Shown here in pieces: positions 46,184 to 56,860 of a stretch of DNA of 64,000 nucleotides (the first letter of the stretch is position 1; the number at the start of each line of letters is the position of its first letter). The notes under the pieces were generated by a model. The model saw nothing but the letters and a program-made list of their open reading frames with translations. It was not told where the DNA came from and made no database searches. This DNA is from Portulaca oleracea (taxonomy: Eukaryota > Streptophyta > Magnoliopsida > Caryophyllales > Portulacaceae). Position numbers and translations under genes: made by a program. The stretch lies in contig CM055877.1 of assembly GCA_029582165.1 (NCBI GenBank), forward strand, positions 41,542,249-41,606,248, read 5' to 3'.

Positions 46184-47124
46184 TGAAGAGCTCCGGGTTC
46201 CATTCTCCACTTTGGTGATCTCCGCCAAGCGAGCCGCTTCAACCAACTCGAGCCTTGAGTTACAATTTCCGGTCACTTCTGGAATTGCGAGGCTAGTCTC
46301 GGCCATCTAGTGGATGGGCCCCGGGACTCTCTAGGCAGGCCCGCCCAAAGCACCGACCCCGGAGGCCTCGGATCGACCGGCCGTCCGAGATCGGAGAATA
46401 GGAGGTATCGGGGTACGGGTGTAAAACCCCGGAAGCAACAAAGTCCAAGCACAAGAGAGGCGTCATGCAGCAGGTCGTCACGCCCGCGACGCATCAGCCC
46501 AGGTCGTCGCGCCCGTGACCCTCGCCAGGTCACGCCCGTGACTCGTTACGGCATTCTGGGGAAATTGGGAAGAATTTGTCACGCTCGTGACCCTCGCCAG
46601 GTCACGCCCGTGACTCGCTGCGGCATTTTGGGGGAAATTGGGAGGAAGTTCGTCACGCCCGTGACGATTCAGCGTAGCGCCCGCTACGATCGCGCGCCCG
46701 AAAATCGCCTGGAGTTTTCGCTCTGGTCATGCCCGTGACCATCTGGCGTAACGCCCGTGATGACGCTGTTTTGCGTGGTTTATAACGCTGAGTTTTGCTT
46801 ATGTTATAAATTCTTGTTTAGCACATTTCCCAAGGCAGTTTTTGATAATTAATGATATGCTAAAGCATTTCTAGGGTTTCTCCCTATTCTCTCTAAACCT
46901 TGTTTACTTTATCCATTGTTAATGGTGGTGTTGCAAGTGACTCCTTTATTGATCATTTGGTGGATTCTTCCTTTATGATTGTCATGGTGGGGTGTTAGGC
47001 TTTGGTGGTGGAATCTCCTTTATCCAAGGTCATATCCAGTCCCTTTGGTGTCCAAGATTTTATTTGATTGTTCATTCAAGTTACTCAAGCTCGCCCATCA
47101 ATCTTTCCCATCACGACACGCTCC
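46184..47124 (+). repeat. 5' LTR of gypsy element C
   Basis: 941 bases, TGAAGAGCTCCGGG...GACACGCTCCA. It pairs with 51888-52841 at high similarity. The target copy CTTTC (46179-46183) lies immediately left, and a primer-binding site follows. A TATA-like TTATAAATT is at 46804-46812, downstream of the palindrome array. Confidence 0.95.
46476..46771. repeat. Palindrome array in C LTR (GTCACGCCCGTGAC)
   Basis: About ten units with the form GTCACG-CC-CGTGAC or close variants (GTCACGCCCGCGAC, GTCGCGCCCGTGAC, GTCACGCTCGTGAC, GTCATGCCCGTGAC). There is also a related AGCGCCCGCT word. The array ends about 35 bases upstream of the TATA-like box. The 3' LTR has the same array (about 52184-52470), including CGTCACGCCCGTGACG with 7-bp arms at 52184-52199. 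Confidence 0.88.
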
Positions 47125-47139
47125 ATTTGGTATCAAAGC
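47125..47139 (+). other. Primer-binding site of element C (tRNA-Met type)
   Basis: TTTGGTATCAAAGCC directly follows the 5' LTR. It matches the complement of initiator tRNA-Met (TGGTATCAGAGC) with one mismatch. Confidence 0.85.
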
Positions 47140-47465
47140 CCAAGGTTTGCATGAGCTTGAGTTTTGTTCATTCCTCCATTGTTCATTGCTAGTACAGTTG
47201 TATTTTGATTGAAATATTGGTGTTCCCCATCCCTTGTGACTCTAAGTGTGTTGGAGAAATTGTTATTGCTATTGTGTTTGTTGATTTTGATGCATATTGG
47301 AGTTTTGAGGAGGAGTTGGAAAATTTGTGCCCACAAGGTGTTCGATAAAATACCCAAGTGAGAAAAACACAAAGAACCTTTAGCCAAACACAAGCCAACT
47401 ACAAAAAAACCCCCAAACTCCACAAAATATCCAAAACACAATCTGTCCCATACCTTTCCCTCGAT
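47140..47465 (+). other. Leader of element C
   Basis: About 330 bases between primer site and gag start; AT-rich, no coding signal. Confidence 0.55.
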
Positions 47466-48572
47466 ATGGATGGTCACGATGATTCCGATCGAGAGGAACC
47501 TAGCCACCGGAGGAGTTCCCGAGTCCAAGGAATAGAGGACCGACTCGCCACGATGGACGAGAGGTTCATTTCCCTTGAGAATCATAACGCTAACATCAAG
47601 CGGACTCTTCTGGAGATTGCGACACAAATGAACAATTTGACGGTGCAACGTCAAGGGCAACCACAAGTTGAACGTCGGAGGCGTGCACAAAGCCCTATCC
47701 GTCCTCCTCCAAACTTTAAGTCGAGTGACGATGCTAGAGGCTCTCCACGACACCGAATTCGTCGGAATGCGCAAGATCCACTCCCTCGTGACGACTTCCA
47801 GGACGTTAAAATTGACATCCCTGAATTCAACGGCTCCACTGACCCAGATGACTACATCGAATGGATCCAACTAATGGATAGGATCTTCGAGACCAAGGAG
47901 TATGATGATGAGAAGGCTTATAAGATCGCAAGCTTGAAACTCACCAGGGCCGCTTCGCTTTGGTTTGAGAATATGAAGTTGCAACGGGCTCGTGAAGGGA
48001 AGGCGAGGATTTCCACTTGGACCCGGCTTAAGCAAGTGATGAATCGCCGCTTTTTGCCAAACACTTACCGTCATGACGTTCTAAGAAGGCATATGCCCTT
48101 ACCCAAGGCAAACGAATTGTCGGGGAGTACATATCGGAATTCGAGCAACTTCTTATCAAAAGTGGCCTCCAAGAACCTGAAGATCAAACCATGATGCGCT
48201 TTTTAAATGGCTTGGATCCCACCATCGCTAAAAGGGTCGAGATTCAATTTTACTATTCCATGGATGAGTTGTGTAGCTTGGCCCTTCGGGTTGAACGACG
48301 TCGGAAAGAAAGGGCTCTCACCAAACCGATTTCACGCAACTACTTTCCACCGTCAAACCGTCCTCCTCTTCAATCGGCCACACCCAAGCCTAGTGACACA
48401 CCCAAATTCCCTACGACACCCCGAACTGATAAAGGAAAGGGACTTATTTTAGCGTCTCCTACGGGAACAACTCGTCTTGTGAAAGGAAAGAAATGCTTCA
48501 AGTGCCATGGATATGGCCACTTCCAGGCCGATTGCCCAAACCGACGGACCTTGACTCTCAAGGATGTTCAGG
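47466..48572 (+). pseudogene. Element C: gag with CCHC zinc knuckle
   Basis: Start ATG at 47466 (MDGHDDSDREEPSHRRSSR). A heptad-rich N-terminus is followed by the gag domain (YIEWIQLMDRIFETKEYDDE, ASLWFENMKLQRAREGK, LKQVMNRRFLPNTY). A frameshift near 48120 breaks the domain. The second frame continues with FLNGLDPTIAKRVE and a knuckle C-F-K-C-H-G-Y-G-H-F-Q-A-D-C near 48500. An alternative upstream ATG at 47358 is in frame but adds no conserved sequence. Confidence 0.85.
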
Positions 48573-50488
48573 ACATTGACGAGGAATTGCAAGGAGCCCG
48601 GGATGAGCCTGAATTTGTTGTTGAGGATGCATACACTAGTGAAGAAGGGGAAACCGCGGCTGTTTCGCGTGACCAAGGAGGTGCTCTTGTCTTGAGGCGA
48701 GCTTTGCATGTTCAAGAAGCCCCTCTTGACAGAGCCCAGCGGGAGACTATATTCCAAACACGATGCTTAGTTGGGGGTAAGGTTTGTGAGCTTATCACCG
48801 ACGGGGGAAGCTGTACTAATGTGGCCTCTACCTATATGGTTGACAAACTGCCTCATCCCCATCCTTATTCGCTGAAATGGCTCAATGACCGCGAAGGCAT
48901 TAAGGTAACCAATCGTGTCTTAGTGAATTTAACTTTTGGCACTAACTACAAGGATTCTATTGTTTGTAATGTTGTCCCCATGAGCGCGTGTCACATATTG
49001 TTGGGTCGACCGTGGCAATTTGACAAGAAAACCGTTCATAACGGATTGAAGAATACTTACTCCTTTATTCACGAGGGCAAGAGGGTTAAGCTCCTCCCAC
49101 TAGCACCACATGAAATATTACCACCTAAACCTGGGGCGGGAAGTGAGGAGCCCAAACACTTGAGTGAGACACGGGTCGAGCGAGCCCTAAGCAAGGGGAA
49201 GGCCATTTTTGCCTTACTCCTCTTAGAGGCGAAGACATGTGAGGAAGTGACACCTAAACACCCTCTCGTTGCCCCTCTTCTTGCTGAATTTGGAGATGTG
49301 TTCCCCGAAGAGCTCCCACCGGGTCTACCCCCTATTCGAGGTATTGAGCATCAAATCGACCTTATGCCCGGAGCTCCCCTTCCCAACAATGCTGCATATC
49401 TGTGCAACCTGCAAGAAACCAGGGAGTTGCAACGGCAGGTTGATGAGCTTATTTCACGAGGCTATGTTCGAGAGAGCATGAGCCCGTGCTCCGTCCCGGC
49501 CCTCCTGGTTCCGAAGAAAGATTGTACCTTCAGGATGTGTGTAGATAGCCGAGCCATCAACAACATTACCATCAAGTATCGGTACCCTATACCGAGGCTT
49601 GATGACATGCTCGATGAACTACATGGCTCCTGAATTTTCTCCAAGATTGATCTATGGAGTGGCTACCATCAAATCCGTATGAAGGAAGGCGATGAGTGGA
49701 AGACAGCGTTCAAGACAAAGGGGGGATTATATGAGTGGCTTGTCATGCCATTTGGGCTTTCCAACGCCCCGAGCACGTTCATGCGTCTTATGAACGAGGT
49801 ATTGAGGCCCTTTATTGGTAAATTCGTCGTGGTTTATTTCGATGATATTCTAGTATATTCGACGAGTGAAGCGGAGCATATTGTGCATTTGGAGCGGGTG
49901 TTCGAGGTTTTGCGGCAACAACGGCTTTACGACAAGCTGGAGAAGTGCGAGTTTTGCACTTTCCAAGTCACCTTTCTTGGGTATATTGTTTCGGGCTCGG
50001 GTATTTCTATGGACCCTTCGAAGGTGGAGGCCATCTGCTCTTGGCGCTCTCCCTCTACTATCACGGAGGTGAGGAGCTTCCACTGTCTTGCTTCATTCTA
50101 CCGCCGGTTCATGAAGGGCTTTAGTACCCTTACCGCCCCTATTACTGAGTGCATGAAGAAGGGCGCCTTTGAGTGGACCCGAGTGGCCCAAGGAGCGTTT
50201 GAGAAGCTGAAATCCCGACTTTGTGAGGCTCCGGTACTTGCTCTCCCGGATTTCACACAAGCCTTTGAAGTGGATTGCGATGCTAGTGGTGTAGGCATTG
50301 GAGCTGTTTTGATGCAAAACCAACGTCCTATCGCTTATTTCAGTGAAAAACTCAGCGGGTCAAGGAAGAACTATTCCACATATGATAAGGAGTTTTACGC
50401 TCTTGTACGGGCTCTAGATCATTGGTCACACTATTTGAGGCCAAGCCAGTTTGTCCTTCATTCAGATCATAGGCGCTCAAATATTTGA
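48573..50488 (+). pseudogene. Element C: protease, reverse transcriptase and start of RNase H
   Basis: The protease motif LITDGGSCTNVAS is near 48800, followed by HILLGRPWQFD. RT starts with CSVPALLVPKKDCTFRMCVD and RYPIPRLDDMLDELHGS; a TGA stop (49631-49633) follows. RT then continues with [35 protein letters not shown] and the catalytic [12 protein letters not shown] near 49840, both aspartates present. RNase H begins [16 protein letters not shown] with [12 protein letters not shown]. The frame breaks again near 50475 (LHSDHRR). The coding is close to intact, suggesting a young insertion. Confidence 0.9.
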
Positions 50489-52038
50489 ACGGACAACACA
50501 AGCTTAGCTCCCGGCATGCCAATTGGGTTGAGTTCCTTCAAGGATTTAACTTTGTAGCAAAACACAAGAAGGGGAGTGTAAATGTGGTCGCCGATGCACT
50601 TTCGAGGAGACACTCTCTTCTTTCCGTAGTTGAGGCAAGGGTACTTGGGTTTCAGCACTTAAAGGAGTTTTATAAGGAGGATGATGACTTTAAATCACAC
50701 CTCGGTGGTGGTGATGGGCCGTATTTGCTACAAGACGGATTTCTCTTCAAGGGTAACAAGTTGTGCGTTCCAAAATGTCCGTTGAGAAAACTTCTAGTGC
50801 GGGAGGTTCATGGAGGTGGTCTCGCCGGTCACTTCGGTATCAATAAGACCATCGACATGTTAAAGGAGCACTTTTATTGGCCGAAGATGGGAGGCGATGT
50901 GCAGGATGTGGTGTGGAAGTGTATTACTTGTCACCATGCCAACAGCGAGTTCCACCAAGGGCTTTATACACCCCTTTCGGTTCCGAATGGTCCGTGGGAG
51001 GATTTGAGTATGGACTTCATTGTAGCTCTTCCCCGAACCGTGCGTGGCAAAGATGCAATTCTAGTCGTCGTTGACCGCTTTTCTAAAATGGCGCATTTCA
51101 TTGCTTGCAAGAAAACCGATGACGCCACACACATTGCCACACTTTTCTTCCGAGAGGTGGTGCGTTTGCATGGTGTTCCGAGGACTATTGTGTCGGATCG
51201 TGATACTAAATTCATGGGGCTCTTTTGGAGGTCTTTGTGGAAGCTCTTGGGGACGAAGCTTTTATTTAGCACATCGCATCATCCTCAAACAGACGGCCAA
51301 ACTAAGGTAACTAACAAGACTCTCATTACATTACTTCGTGGTCTTGTGAGTCGGAGTCTACGAGATTGGGATGCCAAGTTGTGTGACGCCGAGTTTGCCT
51401 ATAACTGGTCCCCCTCTTTTGCTACGGGACATTCGCCCTTCGAGACTTTCTATGGGGTCAACCCTATAACTCCTATCGAGCTCCTTCCTCTTCCTTTAGA
51501 GTCGAGGGTTTGCTTCGAAGCAAGTGAGAAAGCCGCTGAGATCCAAAAACTTCACCCGAAAATTCGAGAGAAGATCGAGTGCACCAATAAACTTTGTAAG
51601 GCCCGAGCCAACAAGCATCGCCGTGGTATCACGTTCAAACCCGGAGACTTGGTTTGGCTACATTTGAGGAAGGAACGGTTCCCTTCTCAGAGGAGTAATA
51701 AGCTAATGCCACGAAGCGAGGGTCCGTTCAAAGTTTTGGCCAAGATAAATGACAATGCCTACAAGCTTGATCTTCCAGGTGACAACGGTGTTTCCTCAAC
51801 CTTCAACATCGGGAACCTTTCGCCCTACATTGAGGATGTTGAACCCGACGTGGATTTGAGGGCAAATCCTCTTCAAGAAGGGGAGGATGAAGAGGTCCGG
51901 GTTCCATTCTCCACTTTGGTGATCTCCGCCAAGCGAGCCGCTTCAACCAACTCGAGCCTTGAGTTACAATTTCCGGTCACTTCTGGAATTGCGAGGCTAG
52001 TCTCGGCCATTCAGTGGATGGGCCCCGGGACTCTTTAG
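50485..52038 (+). pseudogene. Element C: RNase H end and integrase, reading into 3' LTR
   Basis: The frame starts with the last RNase H block (NVVADALSRRHSL). The integrase zinc region has the His pair in HGGGLAGHFG and the Cys pair CITC (near 50925). The core shows MDFIVALP, IVSDRDTKF and HPQTDGQTKVTNKTL. In this family the last block normally reads QTEV, so the third catalytic residue is Lys instead of Glu. The tail has FKPGDLVWLHLRKERFP and FNIGNLSPYIE; no chromodomain is recognisable. The ORF passes through the polypurine tract (51877-51887) and runs 50 codons into the 3' LTR before its stop at 52036-52038. Confidence 0.9.
51877..51887 (+). other. Polypurine tract of element C
   Basis: AGAAGGGGAGGA-type purine run immediately left of the 3' LTR, inside the integrase ORF (encoding EGEDE). 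Confidence 0.85.
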
Positions 52039-52841
52039 GTAGGCCCGCCCAAAGCACCGACCCCGGAGGCCTCGGGACCGGACCGGGTCGTCCCGAGACT
52101 GGAGAATAGGAGGTACCGGGGTGCGGGTGTAAAACTCCGGAAGCAACAAAGTCCAAGCACAAGAGAGGCGTCATGCAGCCGGTCGTCACGCCCGTGACGA
52201 CTTTGGTCGCGCCCGCGACGCATCAGCCCAGGTCGTCACGCCCGTGACCCTGGCCTGGTCACGCCCGTGACTCGTTACGGCGTTTTGGGGGAAATTGGGA
52301 AGAATTCGTCACGCCCGTGACTCGCTGCGGCATTTTAGGGAAAATTGGGAGGAAGTTCGTCATGCCCATGACGATTCAGCGTAGCGTCCGCTACGATCGC
52401 GCGCCCGAAAATCGCCTGGAGTTTTCGCTCTGGTCACGCCCGTGACCATCTGGCGAAACGCCCGTGACGACGTTGTTTTGCGTGTTTTGCTTGGTTTAAA
52501 ACGCTGAGTTTTGCTTATGTTATAAATACTTGTTTAGAACATTTCCCAAGGCAGTTTTTGATAATTAATGATATGCTAAAGCATTGCTAGGGTTTCTCCC
52601 TATTCTCTCTAAACCTTGTTTACTTTATCAATCGTTAATGGTGGTGTTGCAAGTCACTCCTTTATTGATCATTTGGTGGACTCTTCCTTTATGATGGTCA
52701 TGGTAGGGTGTTAGGCTTTGGTTGTGGAATCTCCTTTATCCAAGGTCATATCCAGTCCCTTTGGTGTGCAAGTTTTTATTTGATTGTTGATTCAAGTCAC
52801 TTAAGCTTGCCCATCAATCTCTCCCATCACGACACGCTCCA
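51888..52841 (+). repeat. 3' LTR of gypsy element C
   Basis: 954 bases, TGAAGAGGTCCGGG...GACACGCTCCA, followed by target copy CTTTC (52842-52846), identical to the left copy. Indels relative to the 5' LTR lie mainly in the palindrome array. The first about 150 bases are coding for the integrase tail. Confidence 0.95.
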
Positions 52842-52846
52842 CTTTC

Positions 52847-53058
52847 CCTCTCTCCTTTTTCTTTCGCTTTTGTGGGTACAGCCGCTACAAACCCTCACGA
52901 GTCCATCTTGTCCACCCGGGCTGCCGGGGGGTTCAAAGGGCTTGGTGCATACGCTAAATGCACCCGTTTCTCTCCCATGACAGCGGAGTTAGTGTTAGTT
53001 AGTTTGTTTTGTTTTGTTTGCTCGGGACGAGCAAAAGTTTAAGTGTGGGGGGGGGGGG
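52847..53058 (+). other. Element B 3' non-coding end and polypurine tract
   Basis: Resumes element B after insertion C. It contains a block shared with element A (GGGTACAGCCGCTACAAACC... against 20570-20700) and the inverted repeat GCTCGGGACGAGC at about 53021-53033. The polypurine tract TTTAAGTGTG plus a G run (53039-53058) abuts the 3' LTR. Confidence 0.8.
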
Positions 53059-54840
53059 TGTTTAGACCTATTTTCGTGTCTAAATACCGCCTAAATCCTT
53101 AGGCTTTTGACTTGTCTCGTAGCTCGTTTTAATAACTTTTAATGCGTTTTGTTTATTTTTTGTAGTTTCCGAAGGGTTTACTCAATATGATGCTAAATGG
53201 GCTAGTTTTGCACTAATCTTGGGAATCCCGAGATTCCCTAAGATTCCCCGAGCCCTGGTCGTGTCAAAGGCAGCGGAATCGGAAAGGCCGAGTATGTCGA
53301 AAGCGCGGAAACGCAAGCGCAAGCTCCCAAGCGTCAAAGGGTAGCCCCTGCGACAAATTCCGTAGTGGGCGCTACGCCCTGAAGTAACCAAGTGGCCGAG
53401 ATAGACCGTGGCCACGGTCACCTTGACTGTAGCCACGGTCAGATTGAAGCCAAACGCCCAAAAGGAGGAGTTGCAGCCCGAGATGGACTGTGGTCATGGT
53501 CAACCTGACCGTAGCCACGGTGAGCATACTGCCCTGCCCAAGGAAGAAGTTGGCCGAAGGAGACCATAGCCACGGTCTCCCATGACCGTAGCCACGGCAG
53601 TTCGAAGGAGCGAAGATTTGCCAACCCTAAATCGCCTACACCGTGCCCACGGTGACTGGGTACCGTGCCCACAGTACAGCGAAGAGAAGAGAAAACTTTC
53701 CTGCCTTACGCAGGACCGTGGCCACGGTCACCTTGACCGTGCCCACGGTCCCCTGCGGACATAGTTTGTCTGTAGTGTTTAACTGATGAGTTTTGAGTAA
53801 CAACCTGAGTTACTATATATTGTTTTAAGTCATTTTAGCAGGGAGGATCTTTATCAATCTTTAGACAATCCTTAATCAGCTTTTACCTAGCTTTTATGAT
53901 ACTTTTAGACTTCTTTTATCACATTCTAAGCTTTGGATTAGAGAGTTAGTGAACATTTTGCTGAGTTATTGATTCTTGTTCTGGATTCTCTCAAGTTTTA
54001 TTTCAAGTTTGAAGATTATTATCATATTTGGAGCATTGGAGCATTTATTATTCAGAGTTTTTGCTTTTTGTCATCAATCAATGAGTATTTCTTAACCCTT
54101 CTCTCTTTTATTTCATAGTTCATCTATTAATCCTTGTTTTGCTTTTGTTGCTTTTATTGATTTTGTTGATTGTTTGTTGTCATCTTGTTTATCTTTTTAA
54201 GCATGATTAATGTTGTTGATGTTAGTATCATGATAGTTAGGATGTTTAGTGGCTAGAACCCTAATGGGTTAGGGAGATATTAAGGGTGCGAATGGGTGAT
54301 TAGGTTTGGGTTAGCAATTTTAGTGAGTAACTAGTTAGGAAATCAACTTCCCAACCCTATCCTTCCCTCAAGTGGGATGTAATTGGGTGTGAAAACATCC
54401 CGACTACATTCAATGCTTGTTGGAAGGTAGGAATTGGGATAGTTAGTGTTCTAGTTCGTGAACGCGAATAGAAACTAACTAGGAAATTCCGTTTAATCGA
54501 CTCCCCAGGTCTGTCTATGGACTTTGGGGAAGTCAATCCGGACTATCCTTGAAAAAGGAAGCCCGATGGGTATTTTCCAACGGAGTTACCATTTGATTTC
54601 CCCTTCTCGTTACTTTCTTGCTGCGAAACCATTTCTCCCGTTTGCATCCCGAAAGTCTCCTGACACCCATTGTCTTACCTGTTGACCGAACTCAGCGTTT
54701 TTGTGTTGTTTTTACCTCAAAAGTCCTTCTCCCCTTTCTTAATCCTAAACCCTACCTAGAGTTAAGTAATTGCTGTGAATGCCCCTAGCTCCCTGTGGAA
54801 GAACGATAGTACCGAGGTCTAACAAACCCTTTGTGCAACA
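53059..54840 (+). repeat. 3' LTR of element B
   Basis: 1782 bases, TGTTTAGACCTATTTTCG...CTTTGTGCAACA. The outer target copies are AGAGG (36703-36707) and AGAGA (54841-54845), one mismatch. A TATA-like ACTATATATTG is at about 53812-53822, downstream of the palindrome array. The U5 side (54240-54840) is GC-richer and has no further repeats. Confidence 0.9.
53404..53750. repeat. Palindrome array in B LTR (GACCGTGGCCACGGTC)
   Basis: About ten units: perfect 16-mers GACCGTGGCCACGGTC at 53404-53419 and 53714-53729, GACCGTGCCCACGGTC (53735-53750), CACCGTGCCCACGGTG (53639-53654), AGACCATAGCCACGGTCT (53561-53578) and decayed variants between. The array ends about 65 bases upstream of the TATA-like box. 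Confidence 0.88.
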
Positions 54841-55863
54841 AGAGACTCAACTATGGCACTCAGAATTCTATTGAAAATATCACTGATTGTGTTTTTAAGC
54901 TGCTGAATACATCACTATATATAGCTAATCCTAAACAGTTTGATTAGAGGTACTTAATTAAAGCAACCTGCTAATCTCCCTTCTAATCTAGCTACTGAAC
55001 TAAATCAAATACATTACATTACATCCTATTCTAGCTAATACAATCTGGATACAATTGAAAATGAAAGGAAAAACAAATCTAGCTTCGGATTGGACCAAAA
55101 TCCCAAAAGTTGGTAATTTCAGCCAATCAGGGCCTTTCCTAGTTGGGAAAGTAACTCTAAGTTACCTCAGTAACTTTCCCGGGCTTTTCTTAAGCTAGAT
55201 ATAATCTCAATAGTTTAAGGAAGGCTGGAAAAGACTTAGATAACCCTCATTGTAGCTGAACAAAATAACTTAGCCTCAGAACTAAGGTTCTGGAAAAACT
55301 GATAACAAACAACCCTTTTGGGATTGTCTGTTATGATGCTTGTAACTTGATGCTTTCTTGCTCGAACATGCTGGGACTTGAATTGCCCTTGGAAAATGCA
55401 TGTCAAGGAACAAAAATCTCCAGGGGAACCTTTGCTGAATCTCACTCAATTCAGAGGTACAGAATTGAGAAAGATGCTTGCGTGGACTGCTTGTGTTGGG
55501 AACTGGAACTGACCTGGATGGCCAATGCTGGTGGGATGAGTGGCTGTGCTAGCCAAGACTTGCCTTCCCAAGGTGTAGCAAGTCTGGATGGATGAAGTTA
55601 GTGGGCTGGTGGTTGCTGTGGACTCCTTGAACTGCTGCTGAGAGTGGAAGCTTGCTGTTTCTGCTAGAAATGCTCCAATAGTTGCTGAGTTTGGTTCGTG
55701 AGGCTTCTGCTTGGCGATCTTTGGTCTTTGAACCTCCTTGGGTGATGAAGATGATGTAGAAGTTGCTCGAGCTTCTGTTGTGGCTGAATCAACCTCCTCC
55801 TCCTGGTCTGAACTTGCTGGTGACACTTGGGCTGCTGTTGGACTAGTTGGATGGTCTCCATCA
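54841..55863 (-). repeat. 3' LTR of element D, second part
   Basis: Resumes the D LTR after insertion B and ends GGTCTCCATCA at 55863. It matches the solo LTR (26150-27173) and the 5' LTR (60730-61754). The part 55446-55863 is also coding for the integrase tail on the minus strand. Confidence 0.9.
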
Positions 55864-56860
55864 TCCTCCCCAGGTTGAGGAAAGTTTGTCCTCAAACTTA
55901 GAAGGTCTTCATGTGTTGGAAAATAGGGCCTTAAGTCTGCTATGTTGAAGGTAGCACTTCCTCCACAGTCTTCTGAGAGATCCAACTTGTAGGCTTTATC
56001 TCCTATTTTCTCTAGGACTTCAAATGGGTCATCTGCTCTAGGAACTAGCTTTCCTTTTCTCTTTGCTGGGAACCTGTCCTTACTTAGGTGTATCCACACT
56101 AGGTCTCCTGGCTGGAAAACCACTTTCCTCCTATGCTTGTTGGCTGAAGTGGCTGCTTGCTCAGAGTACTTGATGATTTTCTCTCTAACCTGCTGATGAA
56201 GCTTCTTGATCTTCTCTGCATGTGTACCTACTTCATAACTGAACCTTACAGAATTGGTTAGTGGAGATAAATCCAAAGGAGTGATAGGATTTCTCCCATA
56301 TACCACCTGAAATGGGGAAAGGCCAGTTGCCTTTGAAGGAGCTCTATTGAATGCAAACTCAGCATGGGGCAAAAGAGTGTCCCGTCCTGTTTTATTTGTG
56401 TTTATCAGTGATCTCAATAGAGTTCCTAGTGTCCTGTTGGCCACCTCTATCTGCCAATCTGTCTGTGGATGGCATACTGTGTTGTACTTAAGTTTTCTCC
56501 CTAGCTTCTTCCATAGAGTCACCCAAAAATGACTTAAAAATTTGGCATGCCTATCAGATACCATGCCCTTAGGGACTCCATGAAGTCTCACCACTTCCTG
56601 GAAGTATAACTCTGCTACTCTCACTGCATCACTGGTGGTATGGCATGGAACAAAATGTGCCATCTTGCTGAATCGGCCTACCACCACCATCACTGAGTCT
56701 CTTCCTCTTTGTGTCCTTGGTAGACCAACAATGAAATCCAAACTTACATCTTCCCATGGACTTGTAGGGACTGGCAATGGAGTATATAACCCTTGAGGTA
56801 GGCTGTGGCTCTTTGCTACTTGACAAACTGCACATCTTTTAACCTAGTGCTCCACATCTT
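55446..56860 (-). pseudogene. Element D: integrase, reading into 3' LTR
   Basis: The zinc region CAVCQVAKSH lies at about 56830 after a stop near 56845. The core is open from 56777: VSLDFIVGLP, MVSDRHAKF and a third block with the expected Glu (DWQIEVANRTL), so the three catalytic acids are all present. The C-terminal part has FQPGDLVWIHLSKDRFP and FNIADLRPYFP. No chromodomain is seen. The ORF crosses the polypurine tract (CCTGGGGAGGA, 55864-55874) and continues for about 139 codons inside the LTR. Closely related to the element C integrase. Confidence 0.88.
55864..55874 (-). other. Polypurine tract of element D
   Basis: Minus strand CCTGGGGAGGA directly before the 3' LTR, within the integrase frame (PGEDDGDHP). 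Confidence 0.8.

Noticed and set aside
46310..46738. 142-codon ORF rich in Arg, Pro and Gly
   Set aside because: It is the palindrome-rich U3 of the C LTR read through; the other LTR copy does not keep the frame.
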